14,068 bases of DNA from Desulfamplus sp. (GCA_015233755.1 JADFXA010000034.1:1-14068); one strand, 5' to 3'. Numbered from the stretch's first letter, positions 1-7,741 are shown. Notes: generated by a model from the sequence alone, not told the origin. Made by a program: numbers and translations.

Positions 1-190
1 GTGAAGTTAAAGAAGTCAACAACGTGAAAGAAGGCGCTATTAAAGAGAGTGAAAACAATAACTCTGAGCCACTTAATAAGTTAGACTCCCAAAAAGATGA
101 AGTTGTTAAAGATGCTGGTGGGGCTGTTGGTGAAGTTAAAGAAGCCAACAATGTGAAAGAAGGCGCTATTAAAGAGAGTGAAAAAAAATA
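1..190 (+). repeat. 129-bp direct tandem repeat (two partial/complete copies visible)
   Basis: Bases 1-61 match bases 130-190 at 57 of 61 positions by eye. The period is 129 bp, so the first copy and its spacer fill 1-129 and the array may continue left of the window. The copies lie in a coding frame and encode a 43-residue unit. Confidence 0.8.
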
Positions 191-191
191 G
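1..191 (+). CDS. C-terminal end of a charged, tandem-repeat protein (5' end outside the window)
   Basis: The reading frame starting at base 3 is open from the window edge to a TAG at 189-191, giving 62 residues. The peptide is almost entirely Glu, Lys, Asn, Val and Ala, with no hydrophobic core, cysteines or membrane segment. It contains a 43-residue repeat: a block beginning EVKEVNNVKEGAIKESE recurs as EVKEANNVKEGAIKESE just before the stop. The frame is believable because the repeat period (129 bp) is a multiple of three, a copy-to-copy difference is silent (AAC/AAT), and a strong terminator follows the stop. Such tails occur in surface, cytoskeletal-like or scaffold proteins, but nothing here identifies a function. 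It converges with the ftsK-like gene. Confidence 0.6.
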   Translation, partial: EVKEVNNVKEGAIKESENNNSEPLNKLDSQKDEVVKDAGGAVGEVKEANNVKEGAIKESEKK

Positions 192-214
192 TAGTATTTG
201 TTACCCTTTATTGT

Positions 215-257
215 AACTGGCTGGATTTAGAAAGAATTATAAATCCAGCCAGTTTTT
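215..257 (+). terminator. Rho-independent terminator of the repeat-protein gene
   Basis: A perfect 15-bp inverted repeat (215-229 with 240-254; arm AACTGGCTGGATTTA) encloses a 10-nt loop and runs into a T tract at 253-257. It lies 23 bases after the TAG of the left-edge gene. The T tract overlaps the TAA of the convergent ftsK-like gene. The minus-strand flank is not T-rich, so it should act mainly on + strand transcripts. Confidence 0.9.
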
Positions 258-2793
258 ATTGATACTCAATATTTTCTACAATAACCCTTCTGGGCTTCAC
301 TCCATCTGAAGGCCCAACAATTCCTCTTTTTTCCATAATGTCAATAATTCTGGCAGCTCTATTGTATCCTACCCTAAGTGCCCTCTGAATTCCAGAAATA
401 GATGCCTGTTTTGTAGCTGCTACAAACTCAAGAGCTTCGTTATACTTATCATCATAATCATCATCCGTAGTCTCTTGCGTTGGCTCTTCGTCTGTCTCTG
501 TTATAACATCAAGAACATATTCTGGTTTGCCTTGAGATTTTAAAAATGAGGTTATTTCCATAAGTTCTTCTTCTGATAGATATGTGCCGTGAACTCGTGT
601 AAGCCTTGCTGTTCCAGGAGGAACAAATAACATATCTCCATTGCCAAGAAGGGTCTCAGCACCGTTTGCATCAATAATTGTTCTTGAATCTGTCTTTGAA
701 GATACCTGAAATGAAATTCTTGTTGGGAAATTTGCTTTGATGATTCCTGTCAAAACATCTACGGAAGGTCTTTGTGTGGCAAGAATTAGATGGATGCCAG
801 CAGCTCTTGCCATTTGGGCAAGCCGAGTCAAAGAAAATTCAATATCGCGTGATGCAGTCATCATAAGGTCTGCAAGCTCATCAATGATTACTACAATATA
901 GGGAAGCTGGTCGGGTTCTTCAGAATCTGACTGATTATAACCTAAACCAATTAAATTATTTTTTATTTTTTGGTTATATTGCTCAATGTGTCTAACTTGA
1001 GATTTGGCAAGCAAGGTGTATCGGCGATCCATCTCTCTTACTAACCACTGAAGAGCAATAGTGGCTTTTTTCATATCAGTTATGACAGGTGTTAGAAGAT
1101 GGGGAATATCATTATAGAATGAAAGCTCTATCCTTTTTGGATCAACCATGAGAAATCTTACCTCTTCAGGTGTTGATTTGTACAAAATACTCGTAATCAT
1201 GGCATTTAATCCAACACTCTTTCCAGTTCCAGTTGCTCCAGCAATTAGCAGATGCGGCATCTTATCAAGCTCAACAACAACAGGGTTGCCAATAATATCT
1301 TTTCCAAGACAGATGGGAAGCTTTGATTTACTATTCATAAAATCTTCTGAGCTAACAATATCAATAAATGGTACTAAGCTCTTTTTGATATTTGGAATCT
1401 CAATGCCCATAACATCTTTTCCCGGGATTGGGGCAACAATTCTGATACTAAAAGCACTTAGAGCAAGGGCAAGATCATCAGCAAGGTTTACAATTTTACT
1501 AATTTTAATGCCAGGTTCGGGTCTATATTCAAATGTGGTGATAACAGGTCCTGGTGACACTCCCATAACCTCACCTTTTATGCCGAAATAGCCAAGTTTT
1601 TTCTCAAGAAGTTCTGCGTCTCTTCTTATACTATGGTGATCTACTTCTGTTTTTCTGCTTATATTTTTAAGAAACGAAAGGTTAGGAAGTTGAAATTCCC
1701 CTTTACGGTATACCTTGGGTTTAGCAATATTGAGTCTGTTCGTATATTGATAGTCATCAATATCAGGCTGTTTAATTGTGTATGTTGGCTCGTGTTTAGT
1801 TGCTGGTTCAATCTTTTCAACTAAGGCAGGTTGCAGGACTATTTGAGATGATTTAACTGCTGGTAAAGTCTCAATTCTTGACACCGATTCAAGTAACTTT
1901 AAATCGTCAAGTTTTGATATAGAATCAAATTCTCGTTCAAATACCTCTTGTTTTGCAATCGCTATTTGGGGTAAATCAACTTCTGCTGTTGATACTAATT
2001 TCTCCAAAGTACCTAATGAAGTTGACTCAATTACTCTATCTAAATTCTCATCACTTGACTGAGATTGAATTCTTGCTTGCATAATTCTTTCCATAGCTTT
2101 TCTTTTTAAGGAAAGATATGAATGCTTTAGTTTCCAATTAGCTATAGCAGGTTTGTTGGCCTTATAAGTATATTTTGCAATATTGGGATTTAAAGGAAGA
2201 TGTTGCATCTCATCTTGGGTTTGAATTTTATCTAATTCTGGTTGGAAAATTACATCTTCCGATTCTGCTGTTAAAATCACTTCTTTAGATTGTTGCAAAA
2301 CTACATCTTCTGACTTTGGCATTACTTCTATTGGCTTAAATTCTACAGCTGTAGAGCCATGTAAAATATATGGTGTAGCTGGCTCTGGTTTTGGTGCTAA
2401 CGATTGATCAATAGGCTCAGGTTCTTTTTCTTTTGGTAGTAATTGTGTAGGTTCTAATTGATCCAAAGGTACAGGTTCAGATAAAACAGTAGCTTCTACT
2501 ACTTCATTTTTTATGTTTTTAAGCTCTTTGGTCAAAGCTGTGTATTTATCTTCAAGATGTATATATTTTTCACAAATATTAAGATTGGTAAGGAGAAGCC
2601 TTGCATACTGTCCTGATTTCTCTCTACGTGAATGAAGTTTAGTATCAACTTTATCCATCTCACTAATCATAAGTTTGACAATACGTTCCGCATTTTCAAG
2701 CAGATCGCTATCTTCTATCTTAAATGAGTAGTGCCCAAAATTAGTTTTTATGGTTAATATGTCTTTGCTTAGATTATAATTATTACTTTTCAC
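256..2793 (-). CDS. ftsK: FtsK/SpoIIIE-type DNA translocase with a ZapA-like N-terminus and no membrane domain
   Basis: An 845-residue hexameric dsDNA translocase, the family that clears and aligns chromosome ends at the division septum. Residues ~383-510 are the alpha domain. The RecA-like motor follows, with Walker A GATGTGKS (519-526), Walker B VVIIDELADL (634-643) and the ATQRPSVDVLTG segment (672-683). The gamma winged helix that reads polar KOPS sequences is intact at ~781-838 (GYNRAAR). The usual four N-terminal transmembrane helices are absent. Residues ~11-97 instead resemble ZapA: two beta strands around FG (19-20), a long helix, then LLTNLNICEKYIHLEDKY. Residues ~100-375 are a Pro/Glu/Lys-rich linker. 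The start is GTG at 2793; an in-frame stop lies 24 bases upstream and no membrane domain is encoded before it. No strong ribosome binding site is visible. Motor identity is certain; the ZapA reading is inference. Confidence 0.95.
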   Translation of the reverse strand: MKSNNYNLSKDILTIKTNFGHYSFKIEDSDLLENAERIVKLMISEMDKVDTKLHSRREKSGQYARLLLTNLNICEKYIHLEDKYTALTKELKNIKNEVVEATVLSEPVPLDQLEPTQLLPKEKEPEPIDQSLAPKPEPATPYILHGSTAVEFKPIEVMPKSEDVVLQQSKEVILTAESEDVIFQPELDKIQTQDEMQHLPLNPNIAKYTYKANKPAIANWKLKHSYLSLKRKAMERIMQARIQSQSSDENLDRVIESTSLGTLEKLVSTAEVDLPQIAIAKQEVFEREFDSISKLDDLKLLESVSRIETLPAVKSSQIVLQPALVEKIEPATKHEPTYTIKQPDIDDYQYTNRLNIAKPKVYRKGEFQLPNLSFLKNISRKTEVDHHSIRRDAELLEKKLGYFGIKGEVMGVSPGPVITTFEYRPEPGIKISKIVNLADDLALALSAFSIRIVAPIPGKDVMGIEIPNIKKSLVPFIDIVSSEDFMNSKSKLPICLGKDIIGNPVVVELDKMPHLLIAGATGTGKSVGLNAMITSILYKSTPEEVRFLMVDPKRIELSFYNDIPHLLTPVITDMKKATIALQWLVREMDRRYTLLAKSQVRHIEQYNQKIKNNLIGLGYNQSDSEEPDQLPYIVVIIDELADLMMTASRDIEFSLTRLAQMARAAGIHLILATQRPSVDVLTGIIKANFPTRISFQVSSKTDSRTIIDANGAETLLGNGDMLFVPPGTARLTRVHGTYLSEEELMEITSFLKSQGKPEYVLDVITETDEEPTQETTDDDYDDKYNEALEFVAATKQASISGIQRALRVGYNRAARIIDIMEKRGIVGPSDGVKPRRVIVENIEYQ

Positions 2794-2871
2794 AATATAA
2801 TACCATCTGACTTTTTATTAATAATTGCGTTTTAAATTTTTACATCACTACATGTTAAGTAATACTCAAAA

Positions 2872-3435
2872 TTAACGTTTAAGCGTTGTAAGATATTCAC
2901 CTGTCTCTTTTGCTTTTATTATTACAGATTCATTTTTTTCAGCATCTTTTTTATCTCTACAGTTCCCACAGACAATGGTGTTGACAACCTTAAATTTCAA
3001 AAACTCAAACATCTTTGCATTCATATCGAAATATCCTGAAAATGCGTTAATATTTGGTTGTCCTTGAGTATAAACAAGCACTAATGGCAATCCTTCTTTA
3101 AATTTCATTGTGTAGTCTGGGTTTAAAAGTGCAAACAGTCGATCAACAAAGAGCTTAGTCTGTGCCGTCATCTGCCACATATAAACAGGTGAACCAAGAA
3201 TAACCGCATCAGCAGTTAAGACCTCTTGAAGAAGTGGCAGCATATCATCTTTTACAGCACAGCCATCGTTTCCTTTACAATACATGCACGCCTTACAACC
3301 TGAAATATTTAGCTTACTCAAATCATAGTAGTTTACTGTTGCACCTTTGCTCTCTGCTCCAGCGACAACTGCCTTTACAACTGTCTCTGTGTTGCCGCCT
3401 TTTCGCGGACTTCCTGTTAATGCTAAGATTTTCAT
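2872..3435 (-). CDS. Iron-sulfur flavoprotein / NAD(P)H-dependent FMN reductase family protein
   Basis: A 187-residue flavodoxin-fold protein. The N-terminal phosphate loop GSPRKGGNTE (8-17) binds FMN. A compact cluster C47-x2-C50-x2-C53-x5-C59 matches the CX2CX2CX4-7C motif of archaeal iron-sulfur flavoproteins, which carry a [4Fe-4S] cluster and pass electrons in anaerobic metabolism or oxygen/peroxide detoxification. Asp-Asp (63-64) and GSPVYMWQMT (81-90) are typical of this family. The length fits. An AAGGAG ribosome binding site (3447-3452) sits 11 bases before the ATG. The gene lies 64 bases after the response regulator and 78 bases before the ftsK-like gene on the same strand, so it could be transcribed with either. 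Physiological partner unknown; some relatives lacking the cluster are simple NADPH:FMN oxidoreductases. Confidence 0.85.
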   Translation of the reverse strand: MKILALTGSPRKGGNTETVVKAVVAGAESKGATVNYYDLSKLNISGCKACMYCKGNDGCAVKDDMLPLLQEVLTADAVILGSPVYMWQMTAQTKLFVDRLFALLNPDYTMKFKEGLPLVLVYTQGQPNINAFSGYFDMNAKMFEFLKFKVVNTIVCGNCRDKKDAEKNESVIIKAKETGEYLTTLKR

Positions 3436-3499
3436 TTTCTCTTTAACTCCTTATAATTTTGTATTTACAAGTTAACACTCGATTTCGAATTTTAAAAAA

Positions 3500-5038
3500 T
3501 CATTTATAATCTCTTGGTTGTATGTCATATTTTTTAATTTTGTAATTAATTGCTCGTCTGCTAATATCAAGAAGTTCAGCAGCTCTCTTCTGAACACCTT
3601 TAGACTCCTTCAATGCTCTTATTATTGTCTGTTTTTCGCTCTCTTCAATAGAAAATCCAGCCTCGCCATCATTCAAAGAACGATTTTCGCTGTTTGGATC
3701 AGAAGGTTTAATATTAAGTTTAGAATTTTTTACTAATTTTTGGTTATTGCCTAATTGAAGATCCCAAGGCTGCATAATATCATTTTTACAAAGAACAATA
3801 CCAGCCTCAAGAGCATTTCTTAATTCTCTTATATTGCCGGGCCAATCGTGTGACTCCATTAAATCAATTGTCTCATTAGCAAAAGTTACTTTAGGAAGAT
3901 TATGCTCTTTGGTGTATCTATCTACAAAAAATTTTGCAAAATCTGCAATCTCCGCCTTTCTATCTCTAAGTGGTGGCACATTAAGAGTTACAACTTTTAA
4001 ACGATAATAGAGATCTTGACGGAATGTGCCATTTTCAATATCTGCGGTCAAATCCGCATTAGTTGCTGATATAATTCTACAATCAACTATTTTTTCATGC
4101 ACAGAGCCAACTTGGCGTATAGTTTTATCTTCCAAAAATCTCAATAATCTGCATTGCATCTCATGTGAGATATTACCAATCTCATCGAGAAAAAGAGTTC
4201 CCTTGTCAGCAGCCTCTATAAGCCCTTTTTTATCCTTTACAGCGCTTGTAAAAGAGCCTTTAAGATGGCCAAAAAGCTCGCTTTCTAAAATACCATCAGG
4301 GGTTGAACCACAATCAACAACAACATAAGGTTGATCCCTTCTTGAGCTGTTTCTATAAATTGATCTTGCTATCCACTCTTTACCAACACCACTCTCCCCA
4401 AGAATCATCACATTGACATTGGTAGAAGCAACTCTTTTTATCATGCTGTAAAGCTCTTGCATTGCTTGGGTCTTTTTCCAGTAGAACTCATCTTCAAATA
4501 TGATAGGATGGTTTGGCTCTATATTTTTACTTGTATTAGAATTATCTTTGTTTGAGTTTAAGCTTATGGTTGATGGAGCTGAATCTGCCTTGATTGACGC
4601 TGTTTTACTTAAAACACTTTCATTAAGTTGTCTGGACTCAATGTTTATATTGAGTCGCTTGGCTTGTTGTCTAATTTCAAGTATTTGTCGGATTTTCTTT
4701 ATCAAATCTCTGCCGTCAAATGGTTTCGAAATATAATCAACAGCACCGTGTTTGATGGCATTAACAGCATCAGGTATTGTTCCATAAGCAGTTAAAAATA
4801 TAACAGGAAGCTCAGGTAAAATTTTTTGTATCTCTAAGAAAAGATCAAGCCCACTTGTAACTGGCATCTTCATATCTGAAATAAGAAGGTCAACAGACTC
4901 TTTTTTTAATATTTGCATTGCAGTCTGGGCATCTCCAGCTTTAAATACGTTAAAACCTGATGCGGTAAGCCTTGCGTCAAGAACTTCAAGGATATTTGAA
5001 TCATCATCTACGATTAGTATGCAAGTAGCATCTTTCAT
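3500..5038 (-). CDS. NtrC-family response regulator, GlrR/QseF-like, with an altered GAFTGA loop (GSFTSA)
   Basis: A 512-residue receiver/AAA+/Fis-HTH regulator. The receiver (1-120) has acidic residues D11 and D12, phospho-acceptor D55, T83 and K105; the stretch LFLEIQKILPELPVIFLTAYG closely resembles E. coli GlrR. The AAA+ domain (~190-415) carries Walker A GESGVGKE (214-221), Walker B TLFLDEI (281-287), sensor I SATN (324-327) and an arginine-finger region FRQDLYYR (339-346). A Fis-type HTH occupies ~479-501. The sigma54-contact loop, normally GAFTGA, reads GSFTSA (261-266): the Thr is kept but both flanking positions are serine. Residues ~125-180 form an unusually long Ser/Asn-rich linker. 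An AGGA (5047-5050) precedes the ATG by 8 bases. It is the third gene after a kinase and a lipoprotein and is presumably phosphorylated by that kinase. Confidence 0.93.
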   Translation of the reverse strand: MKDATCILIVDDDSNILEVLDARLTASGFNVFKAGDAQTAMQILKKESVDLLISDMKMPVTSGLDLFLEIQKILPELPVIFLTAYGTIPDAVNAIKHGAVDYISKPFDGRDLIKKIRQILEIRQQAKRLNINIESRQLNESVLSKTASIKADSAPSTISLNSNKDNSNTSKNIEPNHPIIFEDEFYWKKTQAMQELYSMIKRVASTNVNVMILGESGVGKEWIARSIYRNSSRRDQPYVVVDCGSTPDGILESELFGHLKGSFTSAVKDKKGLIEAADKGTLFLDEIGNISHEMQCRLLRFLEDKTIRQVGSVHEKIVDCRIISATNADLTADIENGTFRQDLYYRLKVVTLNVPPLRDRKAEIADFAKFFVDRYTKEHNLPKVTFANETIDLMESHDWPGNIRELRNALEAGIVLCKNDIMQPWDLQLGNNQKLVKNSKLNIKPSDPNSENRSLNDGEAGFSIEESEKQTIIRALKESKGVQKRAAELLDISRRAINYKIKKYDIQPRDYK

Positions 5039-5114
5039 TCGTGTTTTCCTATGTTCAATTGAGCTTTTATTATTTTGATTATATTGTTATTCTCTTCACA
5101 GACTTCTTTTCTGT

Positions 5115-5891
5115 TCATTCAGTTTGCCTTTTGTTCTGAAGTTTTTGGTCAATTCGCTCAAGCTCGGCTATTTGATGTTTAAGGGTCTTTATTGTCTTTT
5201 CCATATCTCTTTTTTGGGTTGCTATATCCTCTTTAGCTTTAGATTCTTTCTTGAAAATAGCATTTAGAAGTTTAATCTTTTCATTCTGTTTTTTAACAAT
5301 AGCGTTTAATGTCTTTATTTTTCCATCTTGTTCTCTTAAGAGGCTATCAAGTCGTGTATTCATCTGATTTGTCTCTTTAACAATCGAATCAATCTCCTGA
5401 ATGTCGTGCATATCATTGATTATGTTGAACTCTTTAAACTCCTCAGACTCCTTATCTTTTAAAAGATCATACTTTTGAAGCAATGCTTGTATAATAAGTT
5501 GAGGATTCTCATAATACATTGGGATATTTTTAGATGGTGTCCATTGCATAAAGATCTTCATTGCATCAATAATTTGAGGATCGTCTTCTGCTATTATAAA
5601 TCTTACACAGGCAAGATTATAAATAGCTCTGTTCTTATCCCATGGATTTTTACTCTCACTTATTGCTTGACGAAAAAGCGACTCTGCTAATTGATAATTT
5701 CCGCTTATAAAAGCCCTTTCACCTGATTCGAGCGTCTGTTTAACAGAATGAAATTTTCTATCAATTGATTTTAGCACAGTACAACCTTCTAAAGTAGCTG
5801 TTAAGGATATGATTACGAATAAAAGCACCAAAATTTGATATAAATTAGAATACTTGTTTAACATAAAATATTTGTTTAATTTAGGTTCCAT
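5115..5891 (-). CDS. Predicted outer-membrane lipoprotein with TPR-like and coiled-coil regions, QseG-like
   Basis: About 258 residues. Numbering from the TTG at 5894, a basic start is followed by a hydrophobic stretch (~20-36) and a lipobox LEGC with Cys38, predicting a lipidated periplasmic protein. Residues ~55-105 read as a TPR-like helical pair (GERAFISGNYQLAESLFRQA). Residues ~165-255 form a long coiled coil containing a duplicated segment (KIKTLNAIVKKQNE / KIKLLNAIFKKESK). It ends in LERIDQKLQNKR, resembling the C-terminal coil of E. coli QseG (NLTDIERQLSTRK). Position between kinase and regulator matches qseE-qseG-qseF, where QseG contacts the periplasmic part of the kinase. I chose ATG 5891; TTG 5894 is possible, as is a later ATG at residue 11. 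The TAA of the kinase lies 4 bases upstream, implying coupled translation. Sequence identity to QseG is low, so homology rests partly on synteny. Confidence 0.75.
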   Translation of the reverse strand: MEPKLNKYFMLNKYSNLYQILVLLFVIISLTATLEGCTVLKSIDRKFHSVKQTLESGERAFISGNYQLAESLFRQAISESKNPWDKNRAIYNLACVRFIIAEDDPQIIDAMKIFMQWTPSKNIPMYYENPQLIIQALLQKYDLLKDKESEEFKEFNIINDMHDIQEIDSIVKETNQMNTRLDSLLREQDGKIKTLNAIVKKQNEKIKLLNAIFKKESKAKEDIATQKRDMEKTIKTLKHQIAELERIDQKLQNKRQTE

Positions 5892-5895
5892 CAAT

Positions 5896-7506
5896 TTAAC
5901 TTTTCTTATTTACTATTTCTGTTGGTAGTGTGAAAAAGAAAGAGCATCCTTTATCACTGTTATTTTCCATGTAGATTGTTCCACCGTGAGCTTGTATTAT
6001 CTTTTTAGATATATTCAATCCAAGCCCTACACCATCCATGTGTGTTCTTACCTCTTTACTCCTATAATATTTTTTGAAAACAAGAGAGTGTTCCTCTTCA
6101 GGAATTCCAGGGCCTTGATCAGATATCTTAAAGATCAGCTCACTCCCATTTGTCCCTTTAATCAGAGAAATATCGACAAAACTATTTTTATACGAAAATT
6201 TAATGGCATTGCCAATAATATTCAGCAAAACCTGCAAAATCTCACTCCTAATCCCCATAACCAAAGGTATTGGTGTCTCTTTAAGTTCATGCACCCTTAG
6301 CTCGACATTGTTAGAATTAGCAGTTCCAATTAATCCCATTGCAGCATCGCTTATCAATTGGTTTGGATCAAGTGGCTCTGGTTTTATCTTTTCTGAATCA
6401 GATTTAAGCATTGAGACATTTAATAGGTGATTTAGAAGAGTTGTTATTCTGCTTATTTCAGAGCTTGCAATCTCAAGAAATTTTCTTTGCTTCTCATTTA
6501 TTGGACCAAATACATCTTCAATGATCATGTTGACAGATTCTCGTATTGATGCAAGTGGAGTTCTTATCTCATGGCTTAAAATTGCAATAAAATCTGATCT
6601 TATACTCTCACTCTCTTTAAGCTGCCTGCTCATATCATTGAATACAGATGCAAGCTCGCCAAATTCATCATTAGATTTTATCTCTATCACATGATCATAA
6701 TTATCAAGTGCGATTCCTTTTAATCCATTTTTCAGTTTATTTAGAGGTTTTAACATGGATTGGGAGATAAACCACACCCCAAGAATACCAACAACAATAG
6801 ACACTCCAAAACCAATCAAACCTTTTTTTACACTCTGGCGGCTCCTGTCATTAATATTTATTAATAGCTGTTCAATCTGCCTTTCATTATCCTGCCTTCC
6901 ATTTGAAATCTCTTTTATCCACTCTTCAAGTAATGGTTCTGAAATCCATGAAGATGTTTTATAACTCTTATCAGAAGAGTTGTTATTATCAGAAAAGGTG
7001 GTTGTTTTAGGCTCCTGCTTAAAAGAGTTGTTATTACCAGAGGAGGTAGTTTTAGGATCGTTTTCAGAAGCGTTATTACTATCGGACGATGCTTTTACAA
7101 TATCAGATGCTTTATTTGAACGAGGTTGAATATATGGCAAAAGATTGGGTTGAAATTTTTTCTCTATCTTATGCCATGACTCTGGAAGGCTATATTCAGG
7201 AGAATTCAATCTAAATATCTTTTCAAGTGCATTGAGATAATCGTTTCTGGCTGACTCAAAATATGTAAGGTATATATCTTTTTTAAGAAGTCTATATTTT
7301 TTATCATTAACATCCATGCTGATTATGCTGTCGAGCATAACTTTTGATAAAGAGCCTATTTCATTGTTAATGCTTACAATTTGCTCAGACATTCCAGACA
7401 TCTTTTGGATATTTATAAGCAAATCCAAGACCGTCCCGTAAAGAATCAAGATAAAAAATAGACAGAAGAACGACAATTTTTTTGCAATGCCAAGTTTTAA
7501 TCTCAT
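5896..7506 (-). CDS. Membrane sensor histidine kinase, GlrK/QseE-like, with repeat-expanded periplasmic domain
   Basis: A 536-residue kinase: TM1 (~11-32), a periplasmic region (~33-227), TM2 (~228-250), HAMP (~250-302), a HisKA dimerisation helix with H312 in FIAILSHEIRTP, and a HATPase with N433 (LLNIIGNAIKFS), the G1 box DQGPGIPE (463-470) and the G2 box GVGLGLNIS (492-500). All catalytic boxes are intact. The periplasmic part is mostly helical but is interrupted at ~135-186 by a Ser/Asn/Lys/Thr-rich degenerate tandem repeat. It heads a three-gene unit with the lipoprotein (4-base spacing) and the NtrC-type regulator, the order of E. coli glrK-qseG-glrR, where the kinase reports on envelope or host signals. 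Start ATG 7506 has only a weak ribosome binding site. The ligand cannot be told from sequence. Confidence 0.92.
   Translation of the reverse strand: MRLKLGIAKKLSFFCLFFILILYGTVLDLLINIQKMSGMSEQIVSINNEIGSLSKVMLDSIISMDVNDKKYRLLKKDIYLTYFESARNDYLNALEKIFRLNSPEYSLPESWHKIEKKFQPNLLPYIQPRSNKASDIVKASSDSNNASENDPKTTSSGNNNSFKQEPKTTTFSDNNNSSDKSYKTSSWISEPLLEEWIKEISNGRQDNERQIEQLLININDRSRQSVKKGLIGFGVSIVVGILGVWFISQSMLKPLNKLKNGLKGIALDNYDHVIEIKSNDEFGELASVFNDMSRQLKESESIRSDFIAILSHEIRTPLASIRESVNMIIEDVFGPINEKQRKFLEIASSEISRITTLLNHLLNVSMLKSDSEKIKPEPLDPNQLISDAAMGLIGTANSNNVELRVHELKETPIPLVMGIRSEILQVLLNIIGNAIKFSYKNSFVDISLIKGTNGSELIFKISDQGPGIPEEEHSLVFKKYYRSKEVRTHMDGVGLGLNISKKIIQAHGGTIYMENNSDKGCSFFFTLPTEIVNKKS
6976..7090 (-). 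repeat. Degenerate 42-48-bp tandem repeat inside the kinase sensor domain
   Basis: On the + strand, AGAGTTGTTATTA occurs at 6976 and again at 7024, each followed by a related (A/G)GAGG or AAGG stretch and GTTTTAGG; a third, more diverged copy starts near 7066 (AGAAGCGTTATTA). In the protein this gives successive blocks around SSDSNNASEND, PKTTSSGNNNS and PKTTTFSDNNNSS. The length is in frame. Confidence 0.65.
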
Positions 7507-7665
7507 AACTATGCTTTTTTGACTATATAAATATTAAAGTTCTATTCTCATATCTAATTTCTCATTAATTACCGGATGGCAAGGAAGAGAAGTTGATCTA
7601 ATTACGCTTTAAATCTACCATGACAATGTGTGGTTATCAACTTCAAAAAATCGCAACCTTTTATG

Positions 7666-7693
7666 TTGCAATATGGCACAATGCTGATAAAAT
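7666..7693 (+). promoter_or_regulatory. Candidate sigma70-type promoter for the helicase gene
   Basis: TTGCAA (7666-7671) is separated by 16 bases from TAAAAT (7688-7693), the latter preceded by a TGn extended -10. It lies 49 bases upstream of the GTG start in the 235-base divergent region 7507-7741. The rest of that region is AT-rich; no convincing promoter for the divergent kinase was identified. By-eye prediction only. Confidence 0.35.
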
Positions 7694-7741
7694 CAAAAAA
7701 CATCAAGTGTTGAACAATAAATATATGGATAAAGGATATTT

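Noticed and set aside
1148..1591. 147-codon + strand ORF opposite the FtsK motor
   Set aside because: It is the antisense shadow of a highly conserved coding region and its peptide has no recognisable features; the same holds for the other opposite-strand ORFs in this window.
2783..2806. Seven-codon minus-strand ORF (ATG at 2806, stop at 2783) overlapping the GTG of the ftsK-like gene
   Set aside because: It has no ribosome binding site and no distinctive sequence; short ORFs like this are frequent in AT-rich DNA.
2794..2871. Possibility that the missing FtsK membrane domain is encoded upstream and lost through a frameshift
   Set aside because: Only 78 bases separate the start from the flavoprotein stop, none encoding hydrophobic segments in any minus frame, so a simple frameshift cannot explain the absence.
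3459..3470. TTGTATTTACAA, an imperfect palindrome before the flavoprotein gene, as an operator
   Set aside because: Five-base arms in AT-rich DNA are expected by chance, and it overlaps a plausible promoter region without further support.
5096..5114. Short inverted repeat ACAGA/TCTGT after the lipoprotein stop as a terminator
   Set aside because: Only 5 bp of stem and no T tract; the response regulator follows on the same strand, so read-through is more likely.
7571..7690. Sequences TGGCAAGGAAGAG and TGGCACAATGCTGA as possible sigma54 (-24/-12) promoters
   Set aside because: In neither case does GC follow the GG at the required 10-base spacing. No convincing GG-N10-GC element with flanking consensus was found in any intergenic gap.
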